Shown here: positions 1 to 8,656 of the stretch, piece by piece
Layout: every line of letters starts with the position of its first letter
Position numbering within the stretch: the stretch's first letter is position 1
NCBI GenBank assembly: GCA_006739055.1
Contig: AP019702.1
Coordinates: forward strand, 3,559,388-3,623,387
Source of the DNA: Allostella vacuolata
Lineage (GTDB): Bacteria > Pseudomonadota > Alphaproteobacteria > ATCC43930 > Allostellaceae
Direction of reading: 5' to 3'
DNA: 64,000 nt
The notes under the pieces: generated by a model
What the model was told of the DNA's origin: nothing
The model's input: the letters and a program-made list of their open reading frames with translations, nothing else
Database searches by the model: none
Program-made: the position numbers and the translations under genes

Positions 1-645
1 CCGCGGCATGGCGTCGATCATGACCTCGATGCCCTTGTTCGGGGACAACAGCCCGAAGGTCAGGATGACCGTCCTGCCCGCGAAGCCGAGCCGGCCCTTG
101 GCCTCGTCGGGCTCGACGAAGGCGAAATCGGGGATGCCGTGCGCGATCACCTCGATCTTGTCCGCGGGCACCAGATAGCGGGAGCGCAGCATCTCCCGCC
201 CCTTCTCGGCCATGACCACGACCTTGGCCGAGGCGGCGATGACCTGCTCCAGCACCTCGCGCTGCCGCGGCGTCGGCTCTGCCAGCACCGTGTGCAGGGT
301 GGTGACGACCGGCATGGTCAGGCGCGCCAGCAGGGCCAGGACATGGTCGCCGCAATCGCCGCCGAAGATCCCGAACTCATGCTGCAGCGAGACGACGTCG
401 AACTGGCCGGCATTCAGGAAATCCGCCGCCCGCTCATAATCCTCCATCCGGTCGTCATGGACCTGGATGCCGACCGTGGGCGGATAGTCGTAGGTCTGAC
501 CATGGTCGGTCATGGCGACGATCGCGGTCGCCGCCTCCCGGCAGGACGCCGCCACCGCCTGCTGCAGGTCGGTCGTGAAGGTGGCGATGCCGCAGCGGCG
601 GGGCAGCGAGTTGCCGATGAAGGCGAGACGGCGGATCGCGGTCAT
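1..645 (-). CDS. Family 4 glycosyltransferase, 3' end outside window
   Basis: Likely transfers a sugar from a nucleotide donor to a cytoplasmic acceptor in surface polysaccharide or glycoconjugate synthesis. The 215 visible codons run off the left edge, so only the acceptor-side N-terminal Rossmann domain and the start of the donor domain are present. Visible motifs are RRCGIATFTTDL near residues 16-27, SLQHEFGIFGG in the middle, and TFGLLSPNKGIE, the usual entry to the donor-binding half, close to the edge. The ATG at 645 overlaps the stop of the upstream isomerase-like gene as ATGA, so the two are translationally coupled. This suggests that the isomerase supplies mannose or fructose phosphate for the same sugar pathway. 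The precise sugar and acceptor cannot be read from the sequence. Confidence 0.85.
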   Translation of the reverse strand, partial: MTAIRRLAFIGNSLPRRCGIATFTTDLQQAVAASCREAATAIVAMTDHGQTYDYPPTVGIQVHDDRMEDYERAADFLNAGQFDVVSLQHEFGIFGGDCGDHVLALLARLTMPVVTTLHTVLAEPTPRQREVLEQVIAASAKVVVMAEKGREMLRSRYLVPADKIEVIAHGIPDFAFVEPDEAKGRLGFAGRTVILTFGLLSPNKGIEVMIDAMPR

Positions 646-1568
646 GCCCGCGCCTCGCCGGGCGTGGGCGACCACGCCGCAGCGACCGGCAGGGCGCGGA
701 GCAACCCACCCTCCGGCCGGGCCAGCAGGCCGGGCGCGGGCTTGTCCGCGTGATAGGCCACCAGTGCGGTCATGCCGTCTGGACCGGCTGCGATGCGGGC
801 CCGCTCGGCCTCCAGGAACATCGCCCCGCCCATGGCAATCGGGACCGTGCCGACCTGGGCGTCGCCCTCCACCACCAGCATCCAGGTCTCCGGCCCGGCA
901 TCCAGCTCCCAGCTGGAATCCGGGCCGATCGCGATCCGCTCCAGGACGAAGTGCGGCGTGGCCACCAGGAGGGTGCGCGCGTCGGCGAGGCGGCGGGGGG
1001 TCGCATGCGCCGCAGCCGGACCCGCATCGGCGACCGCGATGGCCTGGTCGACATGCAGGTCCCGCTGCCGCCCATAGTCGAACAGGCGGAAGGTCGCGTC
1101 GCTGCTCTGCTGGATCTCGGCCAGTACCAGTCCGGCACCGACGGCATGGATGGTCCCGGCCGGGACCGACACCACATCGCCCGGAGCGACCGGCCGCAGC
1201 TGCACCAGGTCGGCGATCGAGCCGTCGGCGACGGCCGCGCGCAGTTCCGCCACGGTGACCGGGTGCTTCAGGCCGACCGCGACATGGGCGCCGGGTGCGG
1301 CCGAAAGAATGTACCAGGCCTCGCTCTTGCCATGGTCGAGACCGATCGAGCGGGCGAAGGCGTCGCCCGGATGGACCTGGATGGACAGCGGTTCGGACGT
1401 GAAGAGCAGCTTGAGCAGCAAGGCCGGGGCGGTGGTGTCGGGGTTCGGGCGCTGGAACCAGATCTCGCCGACCGGGGCGCCGTCCGGGTCCGGTGCGCTC
1501 CATGGTCCCAGGTCGACGCTTCCCCACGGCTTCCGCACGATCCTGGCCCGCGCATGCTCGATCGTCAT
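642..1568 (-). CDS. Class I mannose-6-phosphate isomerase-like protein
   Basis: A cupin-fold metalloenzyme of the type that interconverts mannose 6-phosphate and fructose 6-phosphate. Counting from the ATG at 1568 (308 residues), the zinc ligands fit Gln64 and His66 in QVHPGD, Glu83 in KSEAWYIL and His141 in GTIHAVGAG; LAEIQQSSDATFRLFDYGR follows. I chose 1568 over an in-frame ATG 30 bases upstream because GGAGGGA lies about 5 bases before it. It is shorter than E. coli ManA (about 390 residues), as is usual for the compact bacterial class. It overlaps the glycosyltransferase start as ATGA, so both are probably one operon making an activated sugar. About 260 bases upstream of it hold no recognisable gene. 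Confidence 0.85.
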   Translation of the reverse strand: MTIEHARARIVRKPWGSVDLGPWSAPDPDGAPVGEIWFQRPNPDTTAPALLLKLLFTSEPLSIQVHPGDAFARSIGLDHGKSEAWYILSAAPGAHVAVGLKHPVTVAELRAAVADGSIADLVQLRPVAPGDVVSVPAGTIHAVGAGLVLAEIQQSSDATFRLFDYGRQRDLHVDQAIAVADAGPAAAHATPRRLADARTLLVATPHFVLERIAIGPDSSWELDAGPETWMLVVEGDAQVGTVPIAMGGAMFLEAERARIAAGPDGMTALVAYHADKPAPGLLARPEGGLLRALPVAAAWSPTPGEARA

Positions 1569-1829
1569 TCGTCCCTCCACTGGGAATGCAGCGTCCATGC
1601 GCCGTGTCTACAGGACGCGGCCGACCATGCCGTCCCCAGCCCCACATAATCGCCGTGAAAAGGAATACAGTCGGATCTGCAGTCTAATATTTACGCATTC
1701 GGCGCGATCCATTCGATCGTTCGCCGGCCCTCCTGAAATGAGGGGGATAGAGCCAATTACAAGCGATAGTTTTCTTCCGGCGAGACAGTCGACGACGCCC
1801 GCCCCGACCGGCAGCCGAACCGGCCCGGC

Positions 1830-3437
1830 CTACATGCGGAACACGCCGAACCGCGTCTCCTCGACCGGCGCGTTGAGGGCCGCCGACAGGCCCAGCGCCA
1901 GCACCCGGCGGGTGTCGGCGGGCGCGATCACGCCGTCGTCCCACAGCCGCGCGCTGGCATAGTAGGGATGGCCCTGGGTCTCGTACTGGCGGCGGATCGG
2001 GTCCTTGAACGCCTCCTCGGCCGCCGCCGGCCAGGAGCCGCCGGCCGCCTCGAGGTTGTCGCGCCGCACCTGGGCCAGGACCGAGGCCGCCTGCTCCCCG
2101 CCCATCACCGAGATCCGGGCGTTGGGCCACATCCACAGGAAGCGCGGGGCGAAGGCACGCCCGCACATGCCGTAGTTGCCGGCGCCGAAACTGCCGCCGA
2201 CGATCACCGTCAGCTTCGGCACTGCCGCGCAGGACACCGCCGTCACCATCTTCGCGCCATCCTTGGCGATGCCGCCTGCCTCGTACTTTCGCCCGACCAT
2301 GAAGCCGGTGATGTTCTGCAGGAAGACGAGCGGGATCCCGCGCTGGGCGCACAGCTCGATGAAATGCGCGCCCTTCTGGGCGGACTCCGAGAACAGGATG
2401 CCGTTGTTGGCGACGATGCCGACCGGCATGCCCCAGATATGCGCGAACCCGGTGACCAGGGTCTGGCCGTAGAGGCGCTTGAACTCGTCGAAGACGCTGG
2501 CGTCGACGATGCGCGCGATCACCTCGCGCACGTCGTAGGGGTGGCGTGCGTCCTGCTCGACGATGCCCGCGATCTCCGCCGGGTCGTAGCGCGGCGGCGC
2601 CGGGTCGCGCAGGGCGACGGTGGCCGGCTTCAGCCGGTTGAGGTGGGCGACGGCGCGGCGCGCCAGCCCGAGCGCATGGGCGTCATCGGCCGCATAATGG
2701 TCGGTGACGCCGGAGACGCGGGAATGGACGTCGGCGCCGCCCAGTTCCTCGGCCGTCACCACCTCGCCGGTGGCGGCCTTCACCAGCGGCGGGCCGCCCA
2801 GGAAGATGGTGCCCTGGTTGCGGACGATGATCGCCTCGTCGGACATGGCCGGCACATAGGCGCCGCCCGCGGTGCACGAGCCCATGACCACCGCGATCTG
2901 GGCGATGCCGGCGGCCGACATGGTCGCCTGGTTGAAGAAGATGCGGCCGAAATGGTCGCGGTCGGGAAAGACCTCGTCCTGGTTCGGCAGGTTGGCGCCG
3001 CCCGAATCGACCAGGTAGATGCAGGGCAGCCGGTTCTGCTGCGCCACCTCCTGCGCCCGCAGGTGCTTCTTCACCGTCAGCGGATAGTAGGTGCCGCCCT
3101 TGACCGTCGCGTCGTTGGCGACGATGACGCATTCCCGCCCCGCCACCCGGCCGATGCCGGTGATGATGCCGGCCGCGGGAACCTCGTCCCCGTACATGCC
3201 CCAGGCGGCGAGCGGCGCCAGTTCGAGGAACGGCGTGCCCGGATCGAGCAGGGCGGCCACCCGGTCCCGCGGCAGGAGCTTGCCGCGCGACAGGTGGCGG
3301 GCCCGGGCCTTCTCGCCGCCGCCCGCCCGCACGCCGGCCAGGGTCCGCTCGAGGTCGGCGACCAGGACCGCCATGCCGTCGGCGTTGCGGCGGAAGGCAT
3401 CGCTGCGCGGGTCGGCGCTGGACAGGATGACGGACAT
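1830..3437 (-). CDS. mccB: Acyl-CoA carboxylase carboxyltransferase subunit, methylcrotonyl-CoA type
   Basis: Beta subunit that transfers carboxyl from carboxybiotin to an acyl-CoA, most like 3-methylcrotonyl-CoA carboxylase of leucine breakdown; geranyl-CoA or another acyl-CoA is possible. At 535 residues it has the normal family length. [14 protein letters not shown] (about 112-125) and [20 protein letters not shown] (144-163) are characteristic of the MccB group rather than PccB. The second carboxyltransferase half follows. What is odd is its isolation: the biotin carboxylase/carrier subunit (mccA), isovaleryl-CoA dehydrogenase and methylglutaconyl-CoA hydratase that normally adjoin it are not in this window, so it must use an alpha subunit encoded elsewhere. 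Start is the ATG at 3437 after a G-rich stretch. Confidence 0.88.
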   Translation of the reverse strand: MSVILSSADPRSDAFRRNADGMAVLVADLERTLAGVRAGGGEKARARHLSRGKLLPRDRVAALLDPGTPFLELAPLAAWGMYGDEVPAAGIITGIGRVAGRECVIVANDATVKGGTYYPLTVKKHLRAQEVAQQNRLPCIYLVDSGGANLPNQDEVFPDRDHFGRIFFNQATMSAAGIAQIAVVMGSCTAGGAYVPAMSDEAIIVRNQGTIFLGGPPLVKAATGEVVTAEELGGADVHSRVSGVTDHYAADDAHALGLARRAVAHLNRLKPATVALRDPAPPRYDPAEIAGIVEQDARHPYDVREVIARIVDASVFDEFKRLYGQTLVTGFAHIWGMPVGIVANNGILFSESAQKGAHFIELCAQRGIPLVFLQNITGFMVGRKYEAGGIAKDGAKMVTAVSCAAVPKLTVIVGGSFGAGNYGMCGRAFAPRFLWMWPNARISVMGGEQAASVLAQVRRDNLEAAGGSWPAAAEEAFKDPIRRQYETQGHPYYASARLWDDGVIAPADTRRVLALGLSAALNAPVEETRFGVFRM

Positions 3438-3511
3438 GGGACGGCCCCCGGCTTTGGCGCGGATCAGAGGCCGTCAATGTGCCGTCCCCTGCCCCGGGGC
3501 GGCAAGCAGTC

Positions 3512-3838
3512 CTAGTCGCGCTCGCGCTTCAGGACCCGCAGGTCGTCGGCCGCCAGCTCCAGGTCCCATTTGGTGCCGTCGGCGGCGACCGCGTCGTCGA
3601 TCTCCCACTTGCGGCCGCCGTCCTCGCGTTCGATGTCGTCCCAGGAGACGAAGCCCAGCGTCCGCAGGGCCGCCTCGATCCGGGCGCGCTCGGCCGGGGT
3701 CGGGTCGTCGTCGGCCATCACGATCCCCGGCAGCGACAGCAGCAGGGCCGTGACGAAGGCGAGCAGGAGGATGCGGGTGCGGCCGCCGCCGGTCAGGGGA
3801 CGGCGAGCCGGCGGATGCTGGAGGTCGATTGCGCTCAT
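3512..3838 (-). CDS. Small exported PepSY-like protein
   Basis: A 108-residue protein with a basic N-terminus, a hydrophobic segment at about 23-41 (LLLAFVTALLLSLPGIVMA) that looks like a signal peptide or anchor, and a small acidic/basic domain after it. The segment LGFVSWDDIEREDGGRKWEIDDAVAADGTKWDLEL resembles a single PepSY-type repeat, a periplasmic fold found in regulators of proteases and in metal or iron systems. No enzymatic residues are recognisable. It is separated by 74 bases from the carboxyltransferase gene and is divergent from the XRE-cupin regulator. Function unknown; the PepSY assignment is by eye and moderate. Confidence 0.65.
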   Translation of the reverse strand: MSAIDLQHPPARRPLTGGGRTRILLLAFVTALLLSLPGIVMADDDPTPAERARIEAALRTLGFVSWDDIEREDGGRKWEIDDAVAADGTKWDLELAADDLRVLKRERD

Positions 3839-3972
3839 GGGCCTCGTCCGGAGAAGGGGTTGCGGGGTCCGATATCAGGCGAACGTTGCATCCGCGGCTC
3901 GGGTTCCACCGATGCGCGCACCATTCGCACGCCATCCGCGCGCGTCACCGGACACCCGCTGCAACCGGGCGG

Positions 3973-3999
3973 TTGACACGGAAATTCAATTGTATTGAA
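3973..3999 (+). promoter_or_regulatory. Promoter and operator of the XRE-cupin/ABC transporter operon
   Basis: A consensus -35 hexamer TTGACA (3973-3978) is followed within the core promoter by a perfect inverted repeat TTCAAT-TGT-ATTGAA (3985-3999). It ends 11 bases before the regulator's ATG at 4011. The dyad is AT-rich in a very GC-rich background and sits where a bound dimer would block RNA polymerase. The natural reading is autorepression by the XRE-cupin protein, with relief by a small amine or amino acid. The binding partner is inferred. Confidence 0.7.
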
Positions 4000-4010
4000 C
4001 TTGTCCCGTA

Positions 4011-4634
4011 ATGATCGACCGATCGACCGCCACGCCCGTCACCGAGGAGGCCCCCAGCGAGGACGAGCGCATGCTCGGCCTGCGTCTCCGGGCCTTCCGG
4101 CAGCAGCGCGGACTGTCGTTGAAGCAGCTCTCGGAACGCTCGGACCTGTCGGTCGGGATGTTAAGCCAGATTGAACGCGGCATGGCGACGCCGTCGCTGC
4201 GCGCGCTCGGCCGGCTGCGCGACGTGTACGGCGTGCCGCTCGCCCGGTTCTTCCATGACGAGGCCGCCGCCGCGCCGCCGGTCGACGACATCGTGCAGCG
4301 CGCCGGCCTCTGCCGTCGGGTGGAATTCCCCGAGCAGCAGATCGCCAAGGAGCTCGTCTCGCCGCCGTCGGCCCGCGCGCTGGAGATGATGGTGATCGTC
4401 ATGGAGCCGGACGGCGGCTCCGGGCCCGAGCCCTATTCGCACGAGGGCGAGGAGTGCGGCCACGTCCTGGAGGGCCGCTTCGACCTCTGGGTCGGCGAGC
4501 GTTCCTGGCGGCTGGAGCGAGGCGACAGCTTCCAGTTTCCGAGCGTCACGCCGCACCGCTTCCACAATCCCGGCCCGGGCACGGCACGCGTGCTCTGGAC
4601 CGTCACGCCGCCCTTCTACGGGCGGAAAGTATGA
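4011..4634 (+). CDS. XRE-family regulator with C-terminal cupin domain
   Basis: A 207-residue transcription factor of the PuuR-like class. The helix-turn-helix spans about residues 24-80 (LRAFRQQRGLSLKQLSERSD, then LSQIERGMATPSLRAL). A cupin ligand-binding domain occupies about 120-205 (EPYSHEGEECGHVLEGRFDLW, then PHRFHNPG). Such proteins usually sense a polyamine or amino-acid-like ligand and repress an adjacent uptake and catabolism operon. It is the first gene of a tightly packed operon: its TGA lies inside ATGA at 4631-4634, just before the binding-protein gene. The palindrome at 3985-3999 directly upstream is its likely operator. Confidence 0.9.
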   Translation: MIDRSTATPVTEEAPSEDERMLGLRLRAFRQQRGLSLKQLSERSDLSVGMLSQIERGMATPSLRALGRLRDVYGVPLARFFHDEAAAAPPVDDIVQRAGLCRRVEFPEQQIAKELVSPPSARALEMMVIVMEPDGGSGPEPYSHEGEECGHVLEGRFDLWVGERSWRLERGDSFQFPSVTPHRFHNPGPGTARVLWTVTPPFYGRKV

Positions 4635-4648
4635 AGAAGGAGCCCATC

Positions 4649-5719
4649 ATGAGCAGGGACACGGGGATGACCCTCACACGCCGCACCATCCTTTTGGCGG
4701 CGTCCGCGCTGGCCGTGTCGGCGGCGCCGACGCTGGCGCAGGAGCCGCCCAAGCCGCGCCAGATCGTCATCAACGCCTCGGGCGGCGCCCAGGCGGCGTC
4801 GCTGCGCCAGTCCTACTGGGCCGACTTCGAGAAGGAGACCGGGATCAAGGTGGTCGACACCAGCCCGGTCGACTTCGGCAAGCTGCGCGCCATGGTCGAC
4901 AGCGGCAACATCGCCTGGAACATCACCGAGATCGGCGGCCAGGACGGCTTCCGCGTCACCCAGATGGGCCTGGCCGAGCCGCTCGATCCCAAGATCATCG
5001 ACCGCAGCAAGTTCGTGCCGGCATCCCAGGCGATGACCCACGTCTTCTCGCCGAGCAGCTACTCGACCGTCATCGCCTATCGCAGCGACGTCTTCACCAA
5101 GGGCGGGCCGAAGAGCTGGGCCGACTTCTGGGACGTGAAGAAGTTCCCGGGGCCGCGCTCGCTGCGCAACCACCCGGTCGACAACCTGGAAGCGGCGCTG
5201 ATGGCCGACGGCGTGCCGAAGGACAAGCTCTACCCCCTCGACGTCGACCGCGCCTTCAAGAAGCTGGACGAGATCCACCCCCACATCTCGGTCTGGTGGA
5301 CCACCGGCCAGCAGCCGGCGCAGATGCTGATCGACAAGGAGGTCGTGCTGGCGACCGGCTGGAACGGCCGCTTCTACGGGCTGATCCTGGACAAGGCCCC
5401 GCTCGCCATCGAGTGGGAGGGCGGCATCCTGAAGCAGGGCAGCTGGATCGTGCCGAAGGGCGCCAAGGACCAGTACTGGTCGATGAAGCTGCTGGCGATG
5501 ATGGCCGACCCCAAGCGCCAGGCCCAGAACGCCATGCGCCTCGGCTATTCGGGCACCAACACGCTGTCCGAGCAGTACATCACGGACGACAAGCGCCCCC
5601 ACCTGCCGCTCGAGCCGGGTAACCTCGCCAAGCAGATCTGGCTCGACCAGGAATGGTGGACCAAGAACGGCCAGGCGATGGCCGAGCGCTGGAACAAGTG
5701 GATGCTGAGCAAGCAGTAG
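4649..5719 (+). CDS. Polyamine-type ABC transporter substrate-binding protein
   Basis: Periplasmic receptor of a PotD/PotF-like ABC importer, 356 residues from the ATG at 4649. I prefer this start to the ATG at 4631 because AAGGAG lies 6 bases upstream of it. The N-terminus TRRTILLAASALAVSAAP ends at a likely cleavage site after AQ and has a twin-arginine pair, so export may use Tat. The mature part has the alternating alpha/beta of the spermidine/putrescine binding family (INASGGAQAASLRQSYW near the start, AIEWEGGILKQGSWIVPKGA late). Its genes for ATPase and two permeases follow. The ligand is unproven; the oxidases downstream suggest an amine. Confidence 0.88.
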   Translation: MSRDTGMTLTRRTILLAASALAVSAAPTLAQEPPKPRQIVINASGGAQAASLRQSYWADFEKETGIKVVDTSPVDFGKLRAMVDSGNIAWNITEIGGQDGFRVTQMGLAEPLDPKIIDRSKFVPASQAMTHVFSPSSYSTVIAYRSDVFTKGGPKSWADFWDVKKFPGPRSLRNHPVDNLEAALMADGVPKDKLYPLDVDRAFKKLDEIHPHISVWWTTGQQPAQMLIDKEVVLATGWNGRFYGLILDKAPLAIEWEGGILKQGSWIVPKGAKDQYWSMKLLAMMADPKRQAQNAMRLGYSGTNTLSEQYITDDKRPHLPLEPGNLAKQIWLDQEWWTKNGQAMAERWNKWMLSKQ

Positions 5720-5728
5720 TCGGCGACC

Positions 5729-5754
5729 CCGGCCGGCCCGCCAGGGCCGGCCGG
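5729..5754 (+). terminator. Intercistronic hairpin after the binding-protein gene
   Basis: A perfect 11-bp stem, CCGGCCGGCCC pairing with GGGCCGGCCGG, with a 4-base loop, begins 9 bases after the binding-protein stop and lies before the ATPase gene. There is no T-run. Its role is probably to protect the upstream message or attenuate transcription so that the receptor is made in excess over the membrane parts. Confidence 0.6.
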
Positions 5755-5784
5755 CCTTCTGTCTTCCAGGCGGGGCACACGGCA

Positions 5785-6888
5785 TTGGCATCGAATTCGG
5801 ACAAGACCTCGGGCGACCTCTCGGTCACCGGCATCCACAAGCGCTACGGCCAGGTGCGGGCGCTGGCCGACGTGTCGCTGACGGTCGCGGCCGGCGAGTT
5901 CCTCACCATCCTCGGCCCCAGCGGCTCGGGCAAGACCACCCTGCTCAAGGTCGTGGCCGGCTTCGAGACGCCGGACGAGGGGGATGTCCGGGTCGGCGGC
6001 CGCGACGTCACCGACCTCGACCCCGCCCAGCGCAACATCGGCATGGTGTTCCAGAACTATGCCCTGTTCCCGCACCTGACGGTGGAGCGCAACGTCGCCT
6101 TCCCGCTGGAGATGCGGCGCGTGCCGACGGCCGAGATCCGCACCCGGGTCGCCGAGGCGCTGGCGCTGGTCGAGTTGACCGGCTTCGAGCATCGCCTGCC
6201 GCGCCAGCTCTCGGGCGGGCAGCAGCAGCGCGTCGCGCTGGCCCGCGCCATCGTCTTCCGCCCGACCCTGCTGCTGCTCGACGAGCCGTTCGGCGCACTC
6301 GACCGCAAGCTGCGCGAATCGATGCAGCTCGAGGTGCGGCGCCTGCAGCAGCGGCTCGGCCTCACCACCCTCTTCATCACCCACGACCAGGAGGAAGCGC
6401 TGGTCATGTCCGACCGCATCGCGGTCATGGACAGCGGCCGGCTGGAGCAGGTGGGCCGCCCGCGCGACATCTACGAGGCGCCCCAGAGCCCGCTGGTCGC
6501 CGACTTCGTGGGCGAGAGCAACATCCTGTCCGGCACGGTCGAGGCCGCCGAGGGTGCTGCCCCCGCGGTGCGGCTGGAAGGCGGCACCCTGATCCGGGTC
6601 GCGGCCGACGGCGCCGTCCCGGCGCCCGGGGCCCGGGTGCGCGTCCTGCTGCGCCCCGAACGGCTGGGCGACGCCGGCGACGACCCCGGCGCGGAGAACC
6701 GCATCCCCGGCACCGTCGTCGAATCGATCTATCTCGGCCTGTCCGACAAGTACCGGCTGCGGATCGCGGGCGGCATCGAGCTGCTGGCCCGCATGGGCGC
6801 CTCGCGCACCGCCCGGCGCTATGCCGAGGGCGACGCCATCACCGTCGGCTTCCACGCCGCCGACGCCCGCATCATCGAGGTCCGATGA
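5785..6888 (+). CDS. Polyamine-type ABC transporter ATP-binding protein
   Basis: PotA-like ATPase that powers the importer. From a TTG start at 5785 (preceded by GGCGGGG) it has 367 residues. Walker A is GPSGSGKTT (44-52), the Q-loop is in MVFQNYALFPHL, the signature is LSGGQQQ (142-148), Walker B is LLLLDEP (162-168), and the H-loop is in ITHDQEEAL. A TOBE domain fills the C-terminal third. No ATG gives a full-length protein with a ribosome site, so TTG is the best start. The low-efficiency start together with the hairpin upstream fits lower synthesis than the binding protein. Its stop overlaps the first permease start as ATGA. Confidence 0.9.
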   Translation: MASNSDKTSGDLSVTGIHKRYGQVRALADVSLTVAAGEFLTILGPSGSGKTTLLKVVAGFETPDEGDVRVGGRDVTDLDPAQRNIGMVFQNYALFPHLTVERNVAFPLEMRRVPTAEIRTRVAEALALVELTGFEHRLPRQLSGGQQQRVALARAIVFRPTLLLLDEPFGALDRKLRESMQLEVRRLQQRLGLTTLFITHDQEEALVMSDRIAVMDSGRLEQVGRPRDIYEAPQSPLVADFVGESNILSGTVEAAEGAAPAVRLEGGTLIRVAADGAVPAPGARVRVLLRPERLGDAGDDPGAENRIPGTVVESIYLGLSDKYRLRIAGGIELLARMGASRTARRYAEGDAITVGFHAADARIIEVR

Positions 6889-7787
6889 GCACGGCCGACG
6901 CCACGCGGGCGGGCCCGCCCGCGCCACGCTCGCTCCGGGTGGCGCTGGCCGAGCGCCGCGCGGCGCTGGGCGCCTTCCTGCTGACCGCGCCGGGGCTGAT
7001 CTTCCTCGGCCTGCTCTTCGCGATGCCGCTCCTCCAGCTCTTCGCGCTCAGCGTCGAGGGCGGGACCACCGAATGGTACGCCCGGGTCTTCGCCGACGGG
7101 CTCTACACCACGATCTTCCTGCGCACCTTCGAGATCGCGCTGTTCGTCACCGGGGCCGCCCTGCTGATCGGCTATCCGGTCGCCTTCTTCCTCGCCACCA
7201 CCACCCCCACCTGGCGGGCGATCGGCTTCGCCCTGGTCATGCTGCCGTTCTGGACCAGCGTGCTGGTGCGCACCTATGCCTGGATGATCATCCTCGGCCG
7301 CAACGGCATCGTGAACCGCTTCCTCCTCGACTACGGCTTCATCGAGCGGCCGATGACGATGCTGAACACGCGCTTCGCGGTCGTGCTCGGCATGGTCCAC
7401 GTCATGCTGCCCTTCATGATCCTGCCGCTCTACAGCGCCATCGTGCGCATCGATCCCGACCTGGCGCGCGCCGCCCGCGGCATGGGCGCCTCGCGCCTCA
7501 AGATCTTCCAGCGCATCTACCTGCCGCTGACCCTGCATGGCGTCGTCGCCGGGGTGACGCTGGTCTTCGTCGTGTCGCTCGGCTTCTACATCACCCCCGC
7601 CCTGCTGGGCGGCGGCAAGGTGACGATGATCGCCATGGTGATCGAGCAGCAGGTGCGCGAGTTCCTGGCCTGGAACTTCGCCGGCGCGCTCTCGGTGGTG
7701 CTGCTGGCGATCACGCTCGCCGTCTTCTGGGTGCTCAACCGCTGGGTCGCGCGACGGGTCCCGCCCGCCGCCGGCCAGGGACGCTGA
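6885..7787 (+). CDS. Polyamine-type ABC transporter permease (PotB-like)
   Basis: Inner-membrane channel subunit, 300 residues, with six predicted hydrophobic segments beginning at about residue 30 (LGAFLLTAPGLIFLGLLFAM). The cytoplasmic EAA loop reads ARAARGMGASRLKIFQRIYLP and is where the ATPase docks. It starts at the ATGA overlap with the ATPase gene and is followed 2 bases later by the second permease. The short Ala/Arg-rich N-terminal extension before the first membrane segment is normal for this family. Substrate follows that of the binding protein and is not readable from the permease. Confidence 0.9.
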   Translation: MSTADATRAGPPAPRSLRVALAERRAALGAFLLTAPGLIFLGLLFAMPLLQLFALSVEGGTTEWYARVFADGLYTTIFLRTFEIALFVTGAALLIGYPVAFFLATTTPTWRAIGFALVMLPFWTSVLVRTYAWMIILGRNGIVNRFLLDYGFIERPMTMLNTRFAVVLGMVHVMLPFMILPLYSAIVRIDPDLARAARGMGASRLKIFQRIYLPLTLHGVVAGVTLVFVVSLGFYITPALLGGGKVTMIAMVIEQQVREFLAWNFAGALSVVLLAITLAVFWVLNRWVARRVPPAAGQGR

Positions 7788-7789
7788 CC

Positions 7790-8611
7790 ATGGCCCACCC
7801 CACCCGCCGCCGCCGCGCCCGCCGCGACCCCGCCCGCATCCTGCTGCGGGCCTTCGCCGGCCTCGTCTTCTTCTTCCTGATGCTGCCGCTGGTGGTCGTC
7901 TTCCCGATCTCCTTCAGCGCCGGCAGCTACCTGCGCTTCCCGCCGCCCGGCTTCTCGCTGCAATGGTACGAGCGCTACTGGAACGATCCCATCTGGATCG
8001 ACGCCACCATCCGCAGCCTGCAGGTCGGCGTGGCGACCACGGTGCTGGCGCTGGCCGTCGGCATCCCGCTCGCCTTCGGGCTGACCCGGGCCCGCTTCCC
8101 GCTGCGCGGCGCCATCGAGCAGTCGATATCGGCGCCGATGATCGTGCCGCACATCGTGCTGTCGATCGCCATCTACGGCCTCTTCTCCAAGCTCGGGCTG
8201 ATCGGCGAATGGTACGGCATCGCCATCGCCCACACCGTGCTGGCCCTGCCCTTCGTCGTCATCGTGCTGGTGGCGGGCCTGCGCAACTTCGACCTCAACC
8301 TGGAGCTGGCGGCGCGCGGCATGGGGGCGAGCCGCTTCCAGGCGATCCGCCGCGTCACCCTGCCGATGGTGGCGCCCAGCGTCTATTCGGCCGCCTTCCT
8401 CGCCTTCATCACCTCGTTCGACGAGCTGGTGGTGGCGATGTTCCTGTCCGGCGCCAACATGACGCTGCCCAAGAAGATGTTCGACAACATCATGACCGAG
8501 ATCGAGCCGACCGTGGCCGCGGTCTCGGCGCTGAAGATCCTGTTCATCTCGATCCTGCTGCTGCTGTCGCTGCGCTTCCGCAAGGCGGCGGACACGCCCA
8601 TCGCCCACTGA
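7790..8611 (+). CDS. Polyamine-type ABC transporter permease (PotC-like)
   Basis: Second channel subunit, 273 residues from the ATG at 7790, with six hydrophobic segments (first LLRAFAGLVFFFLMLPLVVV). The EAA loop AARGMGASRFQAIRRVTLP is clear. An Arg-rich cytoplasmic N-terminus (RRRRARRD) fits positive-inside topology. It completes the four-gene importer. A 45-base gap with GAGGAG separates it from the first FAD oxidoreductase, so transport and oxidation are probably co-transcribed. Confidence 0.9.
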   Translation: MAHPTRRRRARRDPARILLRAFAGLVFFFLMLPLVVVFPISFSAGSYLRFPPPGFSLQWYERYWNDPIWIDATIRSLQVGVATTVLALAVGIPLAFGLTRARFPLRGAIEQSISAPMIVPHIVLSIAIYGLFSKLGLIGEWYGIAIAHTVLALPFVVIVLVAGLRNFDLNLELAARGMGASRFQAIRRVTLPMVAPSVYSAAFLAFITSFDELVVAMFLSGANMTLPKKMFDNIMTEIEPTVAAVSALKILFISILLLLSLRFRKAADTPIAH

Positions 8612-8656
8612 TCCTTCGTCCTCCACCCTGTTCCGCCAACGCTGAGGAGCGCTGCC

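Noticed and set aside
6821-8611. A long plus-strand frame continuous through the PotC-like permease that could be read as a 596-residue protein
   Set aside because: Its first 320 codons are the wrong frame of the PotB-like permease, Arg/Pro-rich and without membrane segments. The true gene starts at 7790.
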